From Mesaphorura yosii (taxonomy: Eukaryota; Arthropoda; Collembola; Poduromorpha; Tullbergiidae): 64,000 nt of DNA. The position numbers were made by a program, and so were the translations under genes. The stretch is taken from assembly GCA_009869945.1 (NCBI GenBank), contig WIXG01000207.1:78408-142407 (forward strand). Reading direction: 5' to 3'. Shown in pieces: positions 9,901 to 21,083 of the stretch; position 1 is the first letter of the stretch; every line of letters starts with the position of its first letter. Under the pieces are notes generated by a model. That model searched no databases. It saw only the letters and a list, made by a program, of their open reading frames with translations, and was not told where the DNA came from.

Positions 9901-11213
9901 TTCTTCAAGAATTCCTCTTCCTGAGTGTGACAAGTTGTAGCTGCGCTTAGATAATAAGCAAACGTGTAGGGACTGAGACATGCATTCGGAATGTCGTATC
10001 GTTCTTCTTTCCTGAGCGTCTTTCTTTCTATCAACTAAGAAATTGAAAAATGGTGAATCTCAAGCCTTGCAGAATTAGTCGTTGAAACGGAATACTTACC
10101 TCAACTATGCAGTCTGCGGCCTCAACTCGAAAGTTTTCACTCAGTAATAAACTGAATAGAGTATTCATGCGATTATCACTTATGAAGCAAGAAATCTTGG
10201 ACCACTCAACAAATGGCTGAATCGTTTGTAAAATTGTGTTGATTCTTCGCTGTAGGGTTTCAGATTGCACCGCCTGAAATTGAGCTAAGGAATCACGTAG
10301 AGCGCTGAATAAGGAGTTGAGTACTTCATCACAGACAACATGCAAGCATTGGCTCAAGTCTTTTCTGCGATTAACAGAATTTACTCTCTGAAAAAATTGA
10401 CCGCCACAATCAATTAGGACATCATATCAAAAGTTAATAAGAAACCTTTACCTGTAGCACGAACACATCTTCCGCCAAGCGTCTTAGAATGAGGAGAGGT
10501 AAATTCGAAGTTGGCAATAAATGCAACAGTGTGGGGAAGAGATCGGGCCAAAATTGTGGCCATTCTCGCTTGGCAATTTCAACTATAATTCTGGAAATGA
10601 ATGCAAGAGATATTAAAGGCACACGTTAAACACACGTCGAACACGTGGACATTTTTACTACCTTGCAATCATTTCGTGCAAATAATGTGGAATTTCATTG
10701 GCATGACTTGGATCACGGACTAAGCCGTTCTTCATCATTTCAATTATGTAGCCCTGCAATCATGTTGAGAAATGACAAAGAGTCAGGCTTCTGCCTTACA
10801 GGACACTCACAGATTTCCAGATAAAAGTTTACCTTCACAAGAGCTCGTTCATCGAACTGCGGCCACCTGAATTTTACGACGTCCTCCACAAATTGCATTC
10901 CAACCATCGCTAAGTGAGGCCCCAAGGTGTTCTGCATTCCAGATTGGGTTGACTGAAATCTGGACACAAACGTGAATCCAACTGTGCATAATTCCAGCGA
11001 AGTTCCGCGTGTGCGAAACTCCTCGCAAAATACTGTCGCGTTATGCCGCTGTTCTTTTGTTGAATTTCCATCGAAAATAACCTGGTAAATAAGTAAAGTT
11101 CCGCTGTTCGTGTCGAGCTTTACTGGCAAGAAGACATAACTGTACTGACATACTTGTATGGAATTGGCAACATTTTCAGCCAAGTTAAGAATTGCTGGAT
11201 CGTTGAAATTCAT
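6918..11213 (-). CDS. XPO5: exportin-5, complete, 1141 aa
   Basis: Fourteen exons join in frame: 11154-11213, 10833-11081, 10662-10753, 10452-10590, 10100-10387, 9691-10034, 9382-9625, 9051-9308, 8852-8988, 8300-8783, 7990-8245, 7553-7916, 7214-7469 and 6918-7172. The product is 1141 residues (human 1204). Exportin-5 is a HEAT-repeat karyopherin of the importin-beta family. With RanGTP it carries pre-miRNAs and other short double-stranded RNAs out of the nucleus. Family landmarks are visible in order: FCEEFRTRG and VVKFRWPQFDE near the N-terminus, AKREWPQFWPDL, LRRLAEDVF, a FCPPE-like SCPPASVDSVVKPF near residue 840, and a C-terminal ALTWNDKL followed by QCWPV. The acidic loop in exon 12 (NENDDSDADMEMDED) matches the acidic stretch in the human protein. 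Donors after exons 8 and 10 are the unusual GTTCGA and GTTGGT. The end of exon 13 is the least certain join. Confidence 0.95.
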
Positions 11214-12337
11214 TCCGCTTTCTGGTGAACCACGCTTTACGTCTCAATCTACGAGTTGCTTGAGGCCTGCGTGCCTGTCGCCTGTTTTCAAGTAAATCTT
11301 GTCAATCAGTCATCGTCACAGACTCCAGACAAGCTTACTTACCAAAGCAGTTTGTCGCAGTCAAAAAATTCTTATTGACAGGCCGGGCCCGGCGGTGATC
11401 AATCCAAACTTGCTTAATCTGGCTGGCTTCGTTCTTGAGACACTTCCTGATATGATCAACACTGTTTCAGCCTTTGCCATCAACTACTCATTCCACTATC
11501 AACAGAATGCGTCGTGTCAGTGGAATGATGAAATAATCTTAACTTTCCGTACTTCCTGTGCTCAGTATTTTGCATTCCCACAAAAATAAACAAAACACAA
11601 GTCAGTCGCGAAAGCTGCTGCTGCGCTGCTTGAAACTGAAACTTGACTTGGCCGGTCGTGATTTATGACGTCACAAGTCGTACGAATACTTGCCGTATTA
11701 GTAAAGCGAAAGCGAAAAAACGAAAAGGCATCGATTTTGGGTTCCCTCCGTCAGCTCAAATACTATGAATACTACTGCAATTTATTGCTGACTGAAAGTG
11801 GCCGTGGAGTGTTTTGTTTTTAAAAATTTTGACTTGACTTTTGACTATTTTGACTTTGACTGCATCCATGTTTGAAATTGCTACTGATTCACGGGGAATT
11901 GATCTACAAAATTCAGCAATAACTGTTAACTCTCCTCTTTCCACGGCAACGTGTGGTTTAAGTGTTGTTCAAATTCTATAGATGCTAAACAACGTCAGTT
12001 CCCTCGAAGTACTATTTAACTGGGCTGATTGTCAACTGCTTTGACTTGAACAAAATATCTGCAATTAATTTAGACGGTAAGTTTCAAGATTTGTTGATTA
12101 CCTTTTGTTATGTGAGAGTTGGCCTAATTTAAACCAACCTAATTTACATTGACCGATGTCGTTGCAGAACAGCAAAGCCAATTTCACTGATTTGGGGTGA
12201 CGTTTTTGACAAAATTCTCAGAAGGAAGAGGCTGCTTCAGAAATCAACTCAACCGGAAGAAGTTCAAGTTCAGTTTCAAGATTCGACCGATCCTGAGACG
12301 TGAGAGCCTCAATTTCCAGTTAACCAAAAACAAAAAG
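11214..12337. promoter_or_regulatory. divergent promoter region, exportin-5 and PPP4R2
   Basis: The two genes are head-to-head with 1.1 kb between their start codons, so both promoters should lie here. On the PPP4R2 side a likely 5'-UTR intron can be seen (GACG/GTAAGT after 12076, TTGCAG/AAC at 12167). The plus-strand open frame 11299-11589 has no family resemblance. No TATA box is obvious. Confidence 0.5.
12077..12167 (+). other. probable 5'-UTR intron of PPP4R2
   Basis: A consensus donor GTAAGT at 12077 and an acceptor GTTGCAG ending at 12167 flank 91 bases upstream of the PPP4R2 start. Nothing coding lies here, so this would be a leader intron. Confidence 0.45.
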
Positions 12338-13903
12338 ATGAAAGCGAAGATGGTCGATGTTCAAGAGTTGGTGTCAGACGACCTTGAACTACTACTACGA
12401 GAAATTGATGGTAATTAATAACGAGATAACACTAAGCCGTGTTTGTTACTTAAATCTTGCCTTCGTATTTACCTTGCGGAATATTTATTTTCAGAATTTT
12501 GTGCAGCTGCCGCAAAAGGAGTTGAGCAAAGTATTCCAGAATCACTTGAAAATTATTTATTGTACGTTGCAAAAACTGGCAACACGATTTTCCCATGGCC
12601 CAACATTAAACCATTGTTCAGGTACTGAGTCGAGAGACTTCAAACATTGTGAGCCCAATGCTGACATGCGCATAAAAATCTGAATTCGACAGGTTGAAAC
12701 TGAAGTCTGCAATTGCACAATTTCAAGGAGACCCAAGTTCCATTGAGCCCTACGTTTTTGAAAGATTTGATTTGTTCCGTTCTGCTCCATTCACAATTCA
12801 ACGACTATCAGAGCTGATTACATCACCTAATCGACATTACAAAATTAAGGACAAGTATGTGTCTGCCTTGGAGAAGACAGTTTTTGTGGTGAGCACGATC
12901 GAACCAAAACTGCCTCAAGATAACGATAACTTCACGAATGGATCTGAAGAAAATAATACTTCTTCGTCCGAAGAAGGAATTCATCACGAGATGAACATCA
13001 CGTTTGAGGGCAGGCACCACAGCGAATACAACCATGCGATAGGTGAAGATAAAATGCATTAAACGTCATGTCTGACTTTGATCGACTCTAAACCAAAAAA
13101 ATTCAAAATTCGTTCAAAATTGTGTGCAGGCATTGAGCTCCCTTCGATGTCCCTGATTAACTCTGAACATGAGACTTTGAAGATGGACGCAGACAGCATG
13201 GGCGATGGGGACGCTGTTGTGATCCGCGAAAGTTTGGACCGTGCGGGAGAAAATAGGAACGGAGAGGCAGTGCCGGTATCCGAGCACAGTGGCTTTACAC
13301 CTGTTTCGGAATCCACAGCATTAATTCATGAGGATCCGATGAGCTTTCAAACGGTCCAGCATAATGAATACAACCATTCTGAAGGTAAGCCACCATCACT
13401 TAGAATTATTTTATTGTTTAAGACAATACAATGCCATAAACTACTTTTAATTCATTCTAGACGGAGAATTGGGTGCCCACGTGTCGTCGCTTATAAATGT
13501 TGAAAGCGCGGCGACTGTAGAACCTGTCGTTTCGATTGTGGATGCCGACACCGGCACCAGTTCGAGTTTGACAAATACCTTCACTGAACAACCACAGCCA
13601 ACAACAGAATCTTCTGCCCTTGAGCACGAACCAGCAGCAGCGCCGGCGCCAATCCCTCCAAGCACGGACCAGAGCCAAGTGTTAACGGAAGCTGTGGGTG
13701 ATCCGAACTTGAATCCAGTTTCTGCTTCCGCTTCCGTTTCTGCTCCTGAAGCAGCTGCAGCGGAGACAGAACCCGGGCTCGCACCAGCAGCAGACCAAGC
13801 CACTGATGCTGCTTTGGAGCCAAGTAGTAACGACGGCAGCGGTGAAGCTGTTACCCAAACCCAAGTTGAGGCAGTTTTGGAATCCATCGATTCAACAAGT
13901 TAA
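12338..13903 (+). CDS. PPP4R2: protein phosphatase 4 regulatory subunit 2, 415 aa
   Basis: Exons 12338-12410, 12495-12621, 12693-13042, 13130-13384 and 13461-13903 join to 415 residues (human 417). PPP4R2 binds the PP4 catalytic subunit with PPP4R3 and acts in DNA-damage signalling, centrosome and RNA-related functions. The conserved N-terminal half is clear: NYLLYVAKTGNTIFPWP (human FLCHVAKTGETMIQW), then APFTIQRLSELITSPNRHY and an ALEKTVFVVSTIEP segment. The second half is acidic, Ala/Glu/Ser-rich and disordered, as in the family. Two in-frame ATGs are possible; the second (12350, MVDVQEL) aligns better with the human start MDVERLQ. Exon 4 is 255 nt with phase 1 at both ends, so it could be skipped without shifting frame. 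Retention of intron 3 would end the protein eight codons later. Confidence 0.95.
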
Positions 13904-14315
13904 ATTATTACACTCTACTGCTCTGAGGCGTGGGCTGTATTATCTCCATAACTGAAACTACTTATTACACATTTTGAGGCTATGACTGAGGAATTTGGAC
14001 GTATTTCATTATTTCATGTTGAACTAATTTCGAAATATTGAACAATAAAGGATATAATGACGCAAAGGCGAGCTGTGTCGTGTGGTCTTGCTCCTTCTTT
14101 CCAATCTATGTCTATTCTGCCTCGTCTCGTATTCGCGTTCCCGTCAAAAGCATCTTGGCTTCCTGCCGTTTGTTATTGACTCTGACTTTCAGGCGGTGAT
14201 GTCCTTGAAATGGAAGTCGTCTTTGAGGCGCCGATCCGGCCTCCGACTCTAGCAAGTGTAATCAGTCGTCCATTCTCGACTTGAGCAATAACCAATAAAG
14301 TAACTTGATTCCAAA
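13904..14315 (+). other. PPP4R2 3' UTR and intergenic region
   Basis: This holds the PPP4R2 trailer with AATAAA at 14044-14049, then the short promoter region of the next plus-strand gene. No further gene is visible; the minus-strand frame 14173-14424 is antisense to the next gene. Confidence 0.6.
14044..14049 (+). terminator. poly(A) signal AATAAA, PPP4R2
   Basis: AATAAA lies 140 bases after the PPP4R2 stop codon, on the plus strand. Confidence 0.65.
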
Positions 14316-14922
14316 ATGGGCAAGTATTCCTTGGCCGTGCTCTTGATTTTGTCCTGCTGCTCTTCATTCGTTTTGTGCCAGACCAAATCTTCAGATCCCT
14401 TTGAAGTTGATGGTCAGTAACCATTCGACAACTCCACTCCGCATTCAGCGTCTCAGTTTAAAGCTGCGACGCGTCTTGTTTTACTTGGTCGTTCTTGCTT
14501 AATTTGTAGAACCAATGAAGGGGAGCCGCTCGATTGGTTTCAACTCGAAAAAGAAACGCAGCACAACGCTACGACCAAAATGGCGCCCTGCAGTCTCCAG
14601 TAAACTGCTGCTGGAACAAGAAAAGGGGCTGAAAAAAATCCCGACGGACGACGAAGACCCGGAGTTCAAGTACCTTTGGCCCGATGACTACTACGATGAC
14701 TACAACTTTGAGAGCAAAAAGAGTAAGTTTCATGGCTCGCCTTTCAGTATTTTTGAGCTCAATAATTTTCAACGATGAATCGATGAATAAACTGCAGGCA
14801 TGCTGCAGCACGGAACGTTTGAGTCCAAAATCCAAAACTACCACGAAGCCGAATTCACCGAGGCGCTCGCCAAGCTGAAGGAGCAAAATGAGAATGACAA
14901 GATCGTGGACACGATTATTTAA
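14316..14922 (+). CDS. secreted orphan protein, 144 aa
   Basis: Exons 14316-14412, 14510-14722 and 14798-14922 join in phase 1 each time and encode 144 residues. A signal peptide (YSLAVLLILSCCSSFVLC) is followed by a hydrophilic mature region with no cysteine. Around residue 50 a very basic cluster (NSKKKRSTTLRPKWRP) looks like a possible furin or prohormone-convertase site. Residues 80-100 are acidic and aromatic (DPEFKYLWPDDYYDDYNF). The C-terminus is a predicted helix (EAEFTEALAKLKEQNEND). I do not recognise the family. A secreted peptide precursor is one possibility; a matrix or haemolymph protein is another. AATAAA follows at 14988. The consistent intron phases and signal peptide make it a real gene. 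Confidence 0.75.
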
Positions 14923-15866
14923 TGAAGTAATGTTATGCATGTATTTGTCACCAGTGTATTTTTAAAGTACAACGACGATAAGATGATAATAAATTAATTA
15001 GCATTACGGGCAATCGTGCACCGCTACGGGTACGGGCTACTGTTACTGGTTTGTCGTGACATTAAACAAGTTCTTCTGGCGCACAGTAATCAAAATATCT
15101 CTGTTGCGAACCGCGTAAGCGTAACAGTACACAAATTACCCTCTTCGCCTTCGCAGTAGCTTAATTTTGGTAAGACAGTCATGGTCTGGACACACTAACA
15201 CACATACAGACAACCGCCAACATAACTAATGAAAGGAAACAGAAACGAGTACGTTAAAACGGAAGAACGAACAAACTAAGACGGAAAAACCGATGGCCAG
15301 ACAGCACAATTTAGAATTACAGCAGGTTGTTAATTAATTGCTAAATCTCGAATTAACTACCGACACGAGTTTTCCTAATTAGGACAAGACTGTTGTATGG
15401 AAGTAAGATAGGACAATTAACACCAACTTCGAAAAAACAATTTCCAAATTGCCGAAATTGCACAACACCAAACTCCAAACACTTTGAACTTTAAACCCAG
15501 TTTAGTTTAACAGACAAAATAAATGAAAGAGGGAAGAAGGCTGACAACGAAAATTGAGATTGTAATTTGGCAAATGACAAATTGTAGTCGTAGTTGAATA
15601 AAGCAAACCGAATTCCCAACCCATACAAGAAACATTTATACCCTTCGAATTCCCAAGTTGAAGTTGAATCACTCAATTGATCAGTCCAAGAGAGAAAAAT
15701 AATCATTTCTGCACTTACGTTACATTACGGTCTAAAGTAATGTTTTGCACTTGTAAAATTCGATTTGACAAGAGAGAAGTTCCTACTGAATTGCCAATCA
15801 ACGGTTTAAAATGCACAGGTCAGGTTTGTGTCTGCAAGTCATCGGATGAGAAACACCGTGAATAAA
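14923..15866. other. intergenic region between convergent genes
   Basis: This contains the trailer of the 144-aa gene (AATAAA at 14988-14993) and the 3' flank of the DNAJC14 gene on the other strand. It is AT-rich with no recognisable gene; the minus-strand frame 15491-15706 does not look like protein. Confidence 0.6.
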
Positions 15867-18800
15867 TTACTTCCTTTTTCCTTTACGTTTCTTAACTGAA
15901 GAAGCTGACGATGAACCGTAGCCGCTATTTACAGAGCCGTTTGCCGGAGTTCCGGCGCCGTGTCCGTTCATCATATTTCGCGTCGCTCCCTTCGGATGAG
16001 AGGCTGCTGCTCCGTTGCTGGTCGCAGAAGTCGCTCGGTAGAGGTTGTGAATCAACGAGTCCCAGTCATCCATTTCAGGGTCGAGAAGATCCTCTTCGGG
16101 TGGGGCCCCGGCTCCGTTGGGTGCTCCTTTTCCTTGCTGTCCGTTCTGAGTTCCAGATACGAGTCGATAGATGACTGAAAAAATGTCAGATTGATTAATA
16201 TCAAGGTATATTGAACTTTCTCTCTGTGAGGTACAACCGTACAGAGTTTTAGATTACCTCCATGAGAATCAGGGACTAGATGTTTCAAACTCTTTCGCTG
16301 GCACTTTCCCCATTCATTCATCTCCCAGATTACGTTGTCCATACAAGTGTAGTATTGCCAAAACCCAAACATGCCTTTCTTCTCAGCCCAGAGCTCACCC
16401 TACAAAAAATAAGAAATAAATGCAAACATCAGACATTGTATTTTCCTGCAATTCCTGCCACAGGGCAGCGTACGTTAAAATGCTTGTCTGTTACGTTAAG
16501 ATTTGCATTCAATCTCAAAAAATTTATTGACACTGAAATTGGAAATCTCAAACGCATTTCTTTCGTCCAAAAGCGAAACTGCTCATGCAATTATTACATA
16601 CAATGAGCAGCATTAGAATGGACGCTATTTCAACAAAACGATGAAGTTTCGGGAAATTGAACTGACCTCTCTAGCCGCGTGATGAATTCGGCATTGAGCA
16701 CAATACCGGGCAGCAAAAACAGGACGGTCAGTACGGTTCTTCTTGTGGCGTGCATTGCATTTTGTACATCTGGAACAAAAATCAGTCCATGGACAATGAA
16801 GAAAGAGTCCGAGGCCACGAATTCTTTACATAAGACTATATTTCCAATTAATTTCTTACTTGATGGTTGCCGACACAGATTCCATTTTCTTCCTCAGTTG
16901 CTCAAAGAGATTCCCAAACTCGCCAAAGAACTGTTCTTTCGCGTGAGCTTCAAGGAACTGACGGTGGTAGTCAGACCTTTTGGCTGGTTCTCCCACCAGT
17001 TCAAATGCTCGGCCAAGTATTTTGAATGCTTCTTCAGCTCCAGGAACCTGTGACAGGTAGACGAATTCAAAAATACATCACTACTGAAGCGATTACACGT
17101 GAGATGTCCTTGCTCTTGCTTGAAAATTTAGCTCTGCTTGTGAAGGTAGGATTGCTCAAAAAGTGAAACTGAATTTATCTTCACCTCTTTACTGCTCTCA
17201 CATCCAGCTTTTTACTCTGTGAAAGTTAAGGCGTTTTCTTATAATTTGATTAACTGTAGTTAAAAGTTAAAAACTGAACACAATGAGTTCTAAGAGAGGA
17301 TTCGAAGAAGATAACAGTTCCTCGAGTGCTGATAGTGAGAATGGGCAAACTGATTCCAAATCGGAATGCAGATGATCGGAGTCAAAGTAAATGGAGCACT
17401 GAGTCCCTTCGAACTAATCAACTTCGAGTCCTGGACTCTAGATGTTCTTCGTGGCCTTCGGTTGATAATCATACGCTACAGTGGAAAGAGATTCAGCATT
17501 ATGCCTCAATTTGAAACAGTTCCAGATTTTCCTGTTACTGATCCAGTTTTCACTCGTTTAGGTGCGAAACGCTTTTAGTTAAAGTTACTATGGTATTTGA
17601 TGTTCTTTATTCCTAACGATTAAATCTAATTAATTAATCGATTAAAACTTACCAAATTCTTGTCTGGGTGCACGAGAACGGCTTGCTTTTTATAATATCG
17701 TCGAATTGTGTCATCACTACTATCACTTCGGACGCCTAAGATGCTGTGAAATGAATACCCGAATTTAATCAATGCTCACAGAAACATACCTCTTCATTTT
17801 CGTTTTCAAGTTACCTGTAAGGATCTTTCCCTTTAACGCTGAGTAATCGCTGAAGTGCCTCTTCCCCACTCGCTGGCAGTACAATGTTTCGTTCTGGGCC
17901 CAGCATTGCTAAGAGCTCAGCAAGATCGCGAGGAGTTTCAGGTTTGGGTTGCGTCGGTTCTTTCGTGGACCAGAAATTCCATTCAGAAGGCTTCATTTTG
18001 CTTTTAATTTTCGAAAGTTCTTGTTTCGCGTAGCGATAATTGGATAAGAACTTTGGCACAGCCTGAGTCTTCCACCAGTTAAATGCATCCTCACACCTGC
18101 ATTCGATATTATCGTTAATTCCATACAATCCAGGTGCCAGTGAGAAATATGTCCTGGATGGATGGGACACATTTAACTTACAATGTACATCCGAGCGAAA
18201 CCGAGAGCGTTGTCACGCTAAGCAGTAACGCCCAAAGCCAGTTGAGTGCTGCACACAAGTGCCCCAGCCAAATTGCACATAAAATTTGGACTCTTCGGAT
18301 GGTACAATTTCGCCCTGGAAGAGATAAAGTCAAACGTTTAGTTTTTTCCTTTTTTCCTTTTTCCGCAGTCATATCGTCGTCATTCGTAATCCGTCCATAA
18401 AACGGCGAGAATAGAGTTGACATAAACTAATTTAATGTGTTCTATGACTTTTCTTTGCAGCTGCTAACCATCTCATTATTTCAAACAAGGAACAACTAAA
18501 ATAAGCATTCAGCAACAAAAGGGAGCAGGTCATGCATGTCATCAAAATGATAACTCAAAAATTTACAGCCATGAAACTTGTTTCGTACCTTCTTTTCGAC
18601 TTCTTGGTTTCTCCGTCTTATCTCTCGCCTTCTTGCTGCCTCCGTTTGCTTGCCCTTTGCTCTCACTACTCTTTCCACTAGTAGCATTGTTCGTGAACCC
18701 ATTTCCAATGGAACCCTGCGACTTCTTCGCCTTTTCCGCCGAGCCAAGCTTCTTCTTAGTCAGTTTGTCATCTTGCTGGTTATCAATTTCTGTCGCCGTA

Positions 18801-21083
18801 GCCTCGTCATCCAAATCTTCAATATCAAAGTCAAATGTTGTTATCGGACCAATTCCATCGTTGTACATTCCGCCGATATTTCCATAATTGATGTTCTTGC
18901 CCGCAAATTTTCCATGGTTCTTCTTCCCATTTCCAACTTTCTTTGTCCACTCATTCGCCTTGGTTTTGGTTGGCGTGTCGTAGAATGCTGGCGAATTGTT
19001 GTTATTATTCGCTGATTTTGCTGGAGAACCTTTCGCATTTGAAAAACTGTTTTCCTTTCCCTTCAAGAATGAATTCTGACTTTGCTTGGGCTTCACAATC
19101 GGACTGGATGACGCAGTTGATGAGTTTGAGGCTCCATCCACGCTGCCGTTGTACGCAGACCCTCCAACAAATCCATCAGATAACTTGCGATGGACTTGAT
19201 TATGAATTTGGACGAACGGAGTGCCAGATGCCGACTGAATTGTTGGCGAGCCACGTGATGGATGACCTTCAGAAGCAGTCGCGTATGATTTGGCAGACGA
19301 CTTTTTATCGGCTTCCGTGTTTTTGGTGCTTTTGGTTAGAATTTCCAAATACGACGGTTTCTGGAAGGGAAAATACCGGTTAAATATGTCTCTGAACATT
19401 ACCGATCGCCCAACCTGGTGGTAGCTTCTTAAATAAATATTCTAAATTAAGCGACTAAACCCAGATAAGAATTAGCACTAAACACAAGACACAAGCAGTG
19501 GTAGACAGCAGTTAAAATTTGAAGCTTTGAAACTTTGGCATACTCAAATGTCCTTGCAACATTCAATGTCATCGAACTCATCAAAGATCGTGCTTTTAAT
19601 TGCTCGTGAAATTCTATAAAAATTCTTATTGAAGTTTTACAAGCCGCGTGTAGTTTCCTTTTTTCAAACAAAAACCACATTTGTGAACGAAAATGATATT
19701 GCCGAAAACACGAAATCACATGCTGTGCTTTGTGCTTCCGAATGTAATTGTATCAAAAAATTGGTTAGTCGGTAAAGACAACGACAATTCAGTCGACTTT
19801 TTCTTCGTTTATAGAATTCGTTATTGATCGAACGAAGCGTAGGCTTGATTAAGGCTTAGGCGATCTTTAGTGGACATCACATCGTATTTGACAGTGGTGT
19901 TATCATAAAAATAACCCAAATGTTACATGAATTCCCAAAGTGGCAATTCACAACAACAATAACGCAACAACCAACAACATTTCCAGCATGCGGGAAACAG
20001 ACACGAAATGTTAATATGACGCATTCTGCGGCTATGAAAAGAACTAGAAACAGAAACCAGAATAGAATTTTTGACTCGGACGAGTCGGTGCGGCACGAGT
20101 TTAACATTATATTAGACATATATAGACAATATATTTGAAAAACTTACTGCAGAAGTCTGCGGAGCTCTGCTCGGTTCCTGAGCCGGCGTTGTGTTCTTGC
20201 TTTTTGTGCTCAAGGCCGGACTAATTGGTGTCACCGGTCTCTGCACTGCTGCTTTGCTGTTGTCTCCATTCGACAGTCGTCCAACAACCTTTCCATGTTC
20301 GTTGTGCAAGAAAGGAGCGTCCTGCCATTTTCCATGGTCCTTGGCATTCAAATCGAAGTTCCTCAACTGTGCATTTCCAGTAATGATGCCGCCAGCAATT
20401 GTCTGACTCATTCCATTCATTTTGGTCGCTGTTGGTGCTGGACCAAAGTGGGTGTAGGTTCCGCCCGATGATGTCCCCACAATATTCTCGATAATAGGCT
20501 GAATCACTCGAGAACTGTCTGTGTCGCTGGTCATTTGCATTTGAGTATTTTCCAAGGAGTGATGTTCCGGTGTTCCGAAAGCGCCAGTGTCCTTGAATGA
20601 GAACTCATGAACTGAAGCGGCCCCGCTATCATAAAGATGGTTGTAATTTTCTGTTGATCCATAATACAAAGACGGTTGTCCAAATCCTTGATGAAATGCT
20701 TGATGGAACGCAGGGTCAAAGTTTGGCCCAGGCGATGGTGAATGAGAATTCATCAAGTGTGGGCTTTGTGGTGGTGTGAAGTACGCATAGCCTGGTGGGG
20801 GCACCATGTTGTTGAAATAATTACCTCCTCCATTCATGTTCTTTGCCATCAAAGGATAAGTGGGCTGTTGTTGATTAGCCAAACCCATTCCACCGCCACC
20901 AGCACCAACCCCCACGAATGAATTCCCTTGAACGAAGTGCGGTGCCGGAGACATACCAGGTGGTGGTCGAAGCCCTTGTCTGCCATTGCCATTGTCAAGG
21001 TTGAAGCTTGGAGAGTACTGCTGTTGCCGTGATGGTGTCATATTTCTCTCGCCGAAGAACGAATTTCTATCGTTGCTAGCCAT
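15867..21083 (-). CDS. DNAJC14: DnaJ homolog subfamily C member 14-type ER J-protein, 1003 aa
   Basis: Nine exons join in frame: 20148-21083, 18589-19360, 18182-18314, 17815-18153, 17653-17743, 16860-17047, 16667-16769, 16258-16399 and 15867-16174. The product is 1003 residues. Residues 1-570 are disordered and low in complexity (Gly/Asn/Ser/Pro). Residues about 578-612 form a hydrophobic membrane segment (ILCAIWLGHLCAALNWLWAL and on). The J domain follows with DPYSILGV and the catalytic HPD at 752-754, then AEEAFKILGRAFELV. Two CxxC pairs (821/824 and 843/846) and a CQRKSL block match the DNAJC14 C-terminal zinc region. The tail ends in a basic KKRKGKRK. DNAJC14 is an ER-membrane Hsp40 that stimulates Hsp70 and helps membrane-protein export. 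The N-terminal part is far longer than I recall for this segment in mammals. Intron 1 (787 nt) and intron 5 (605 nt) hold nothing recognisable. Confidence 0.93.
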
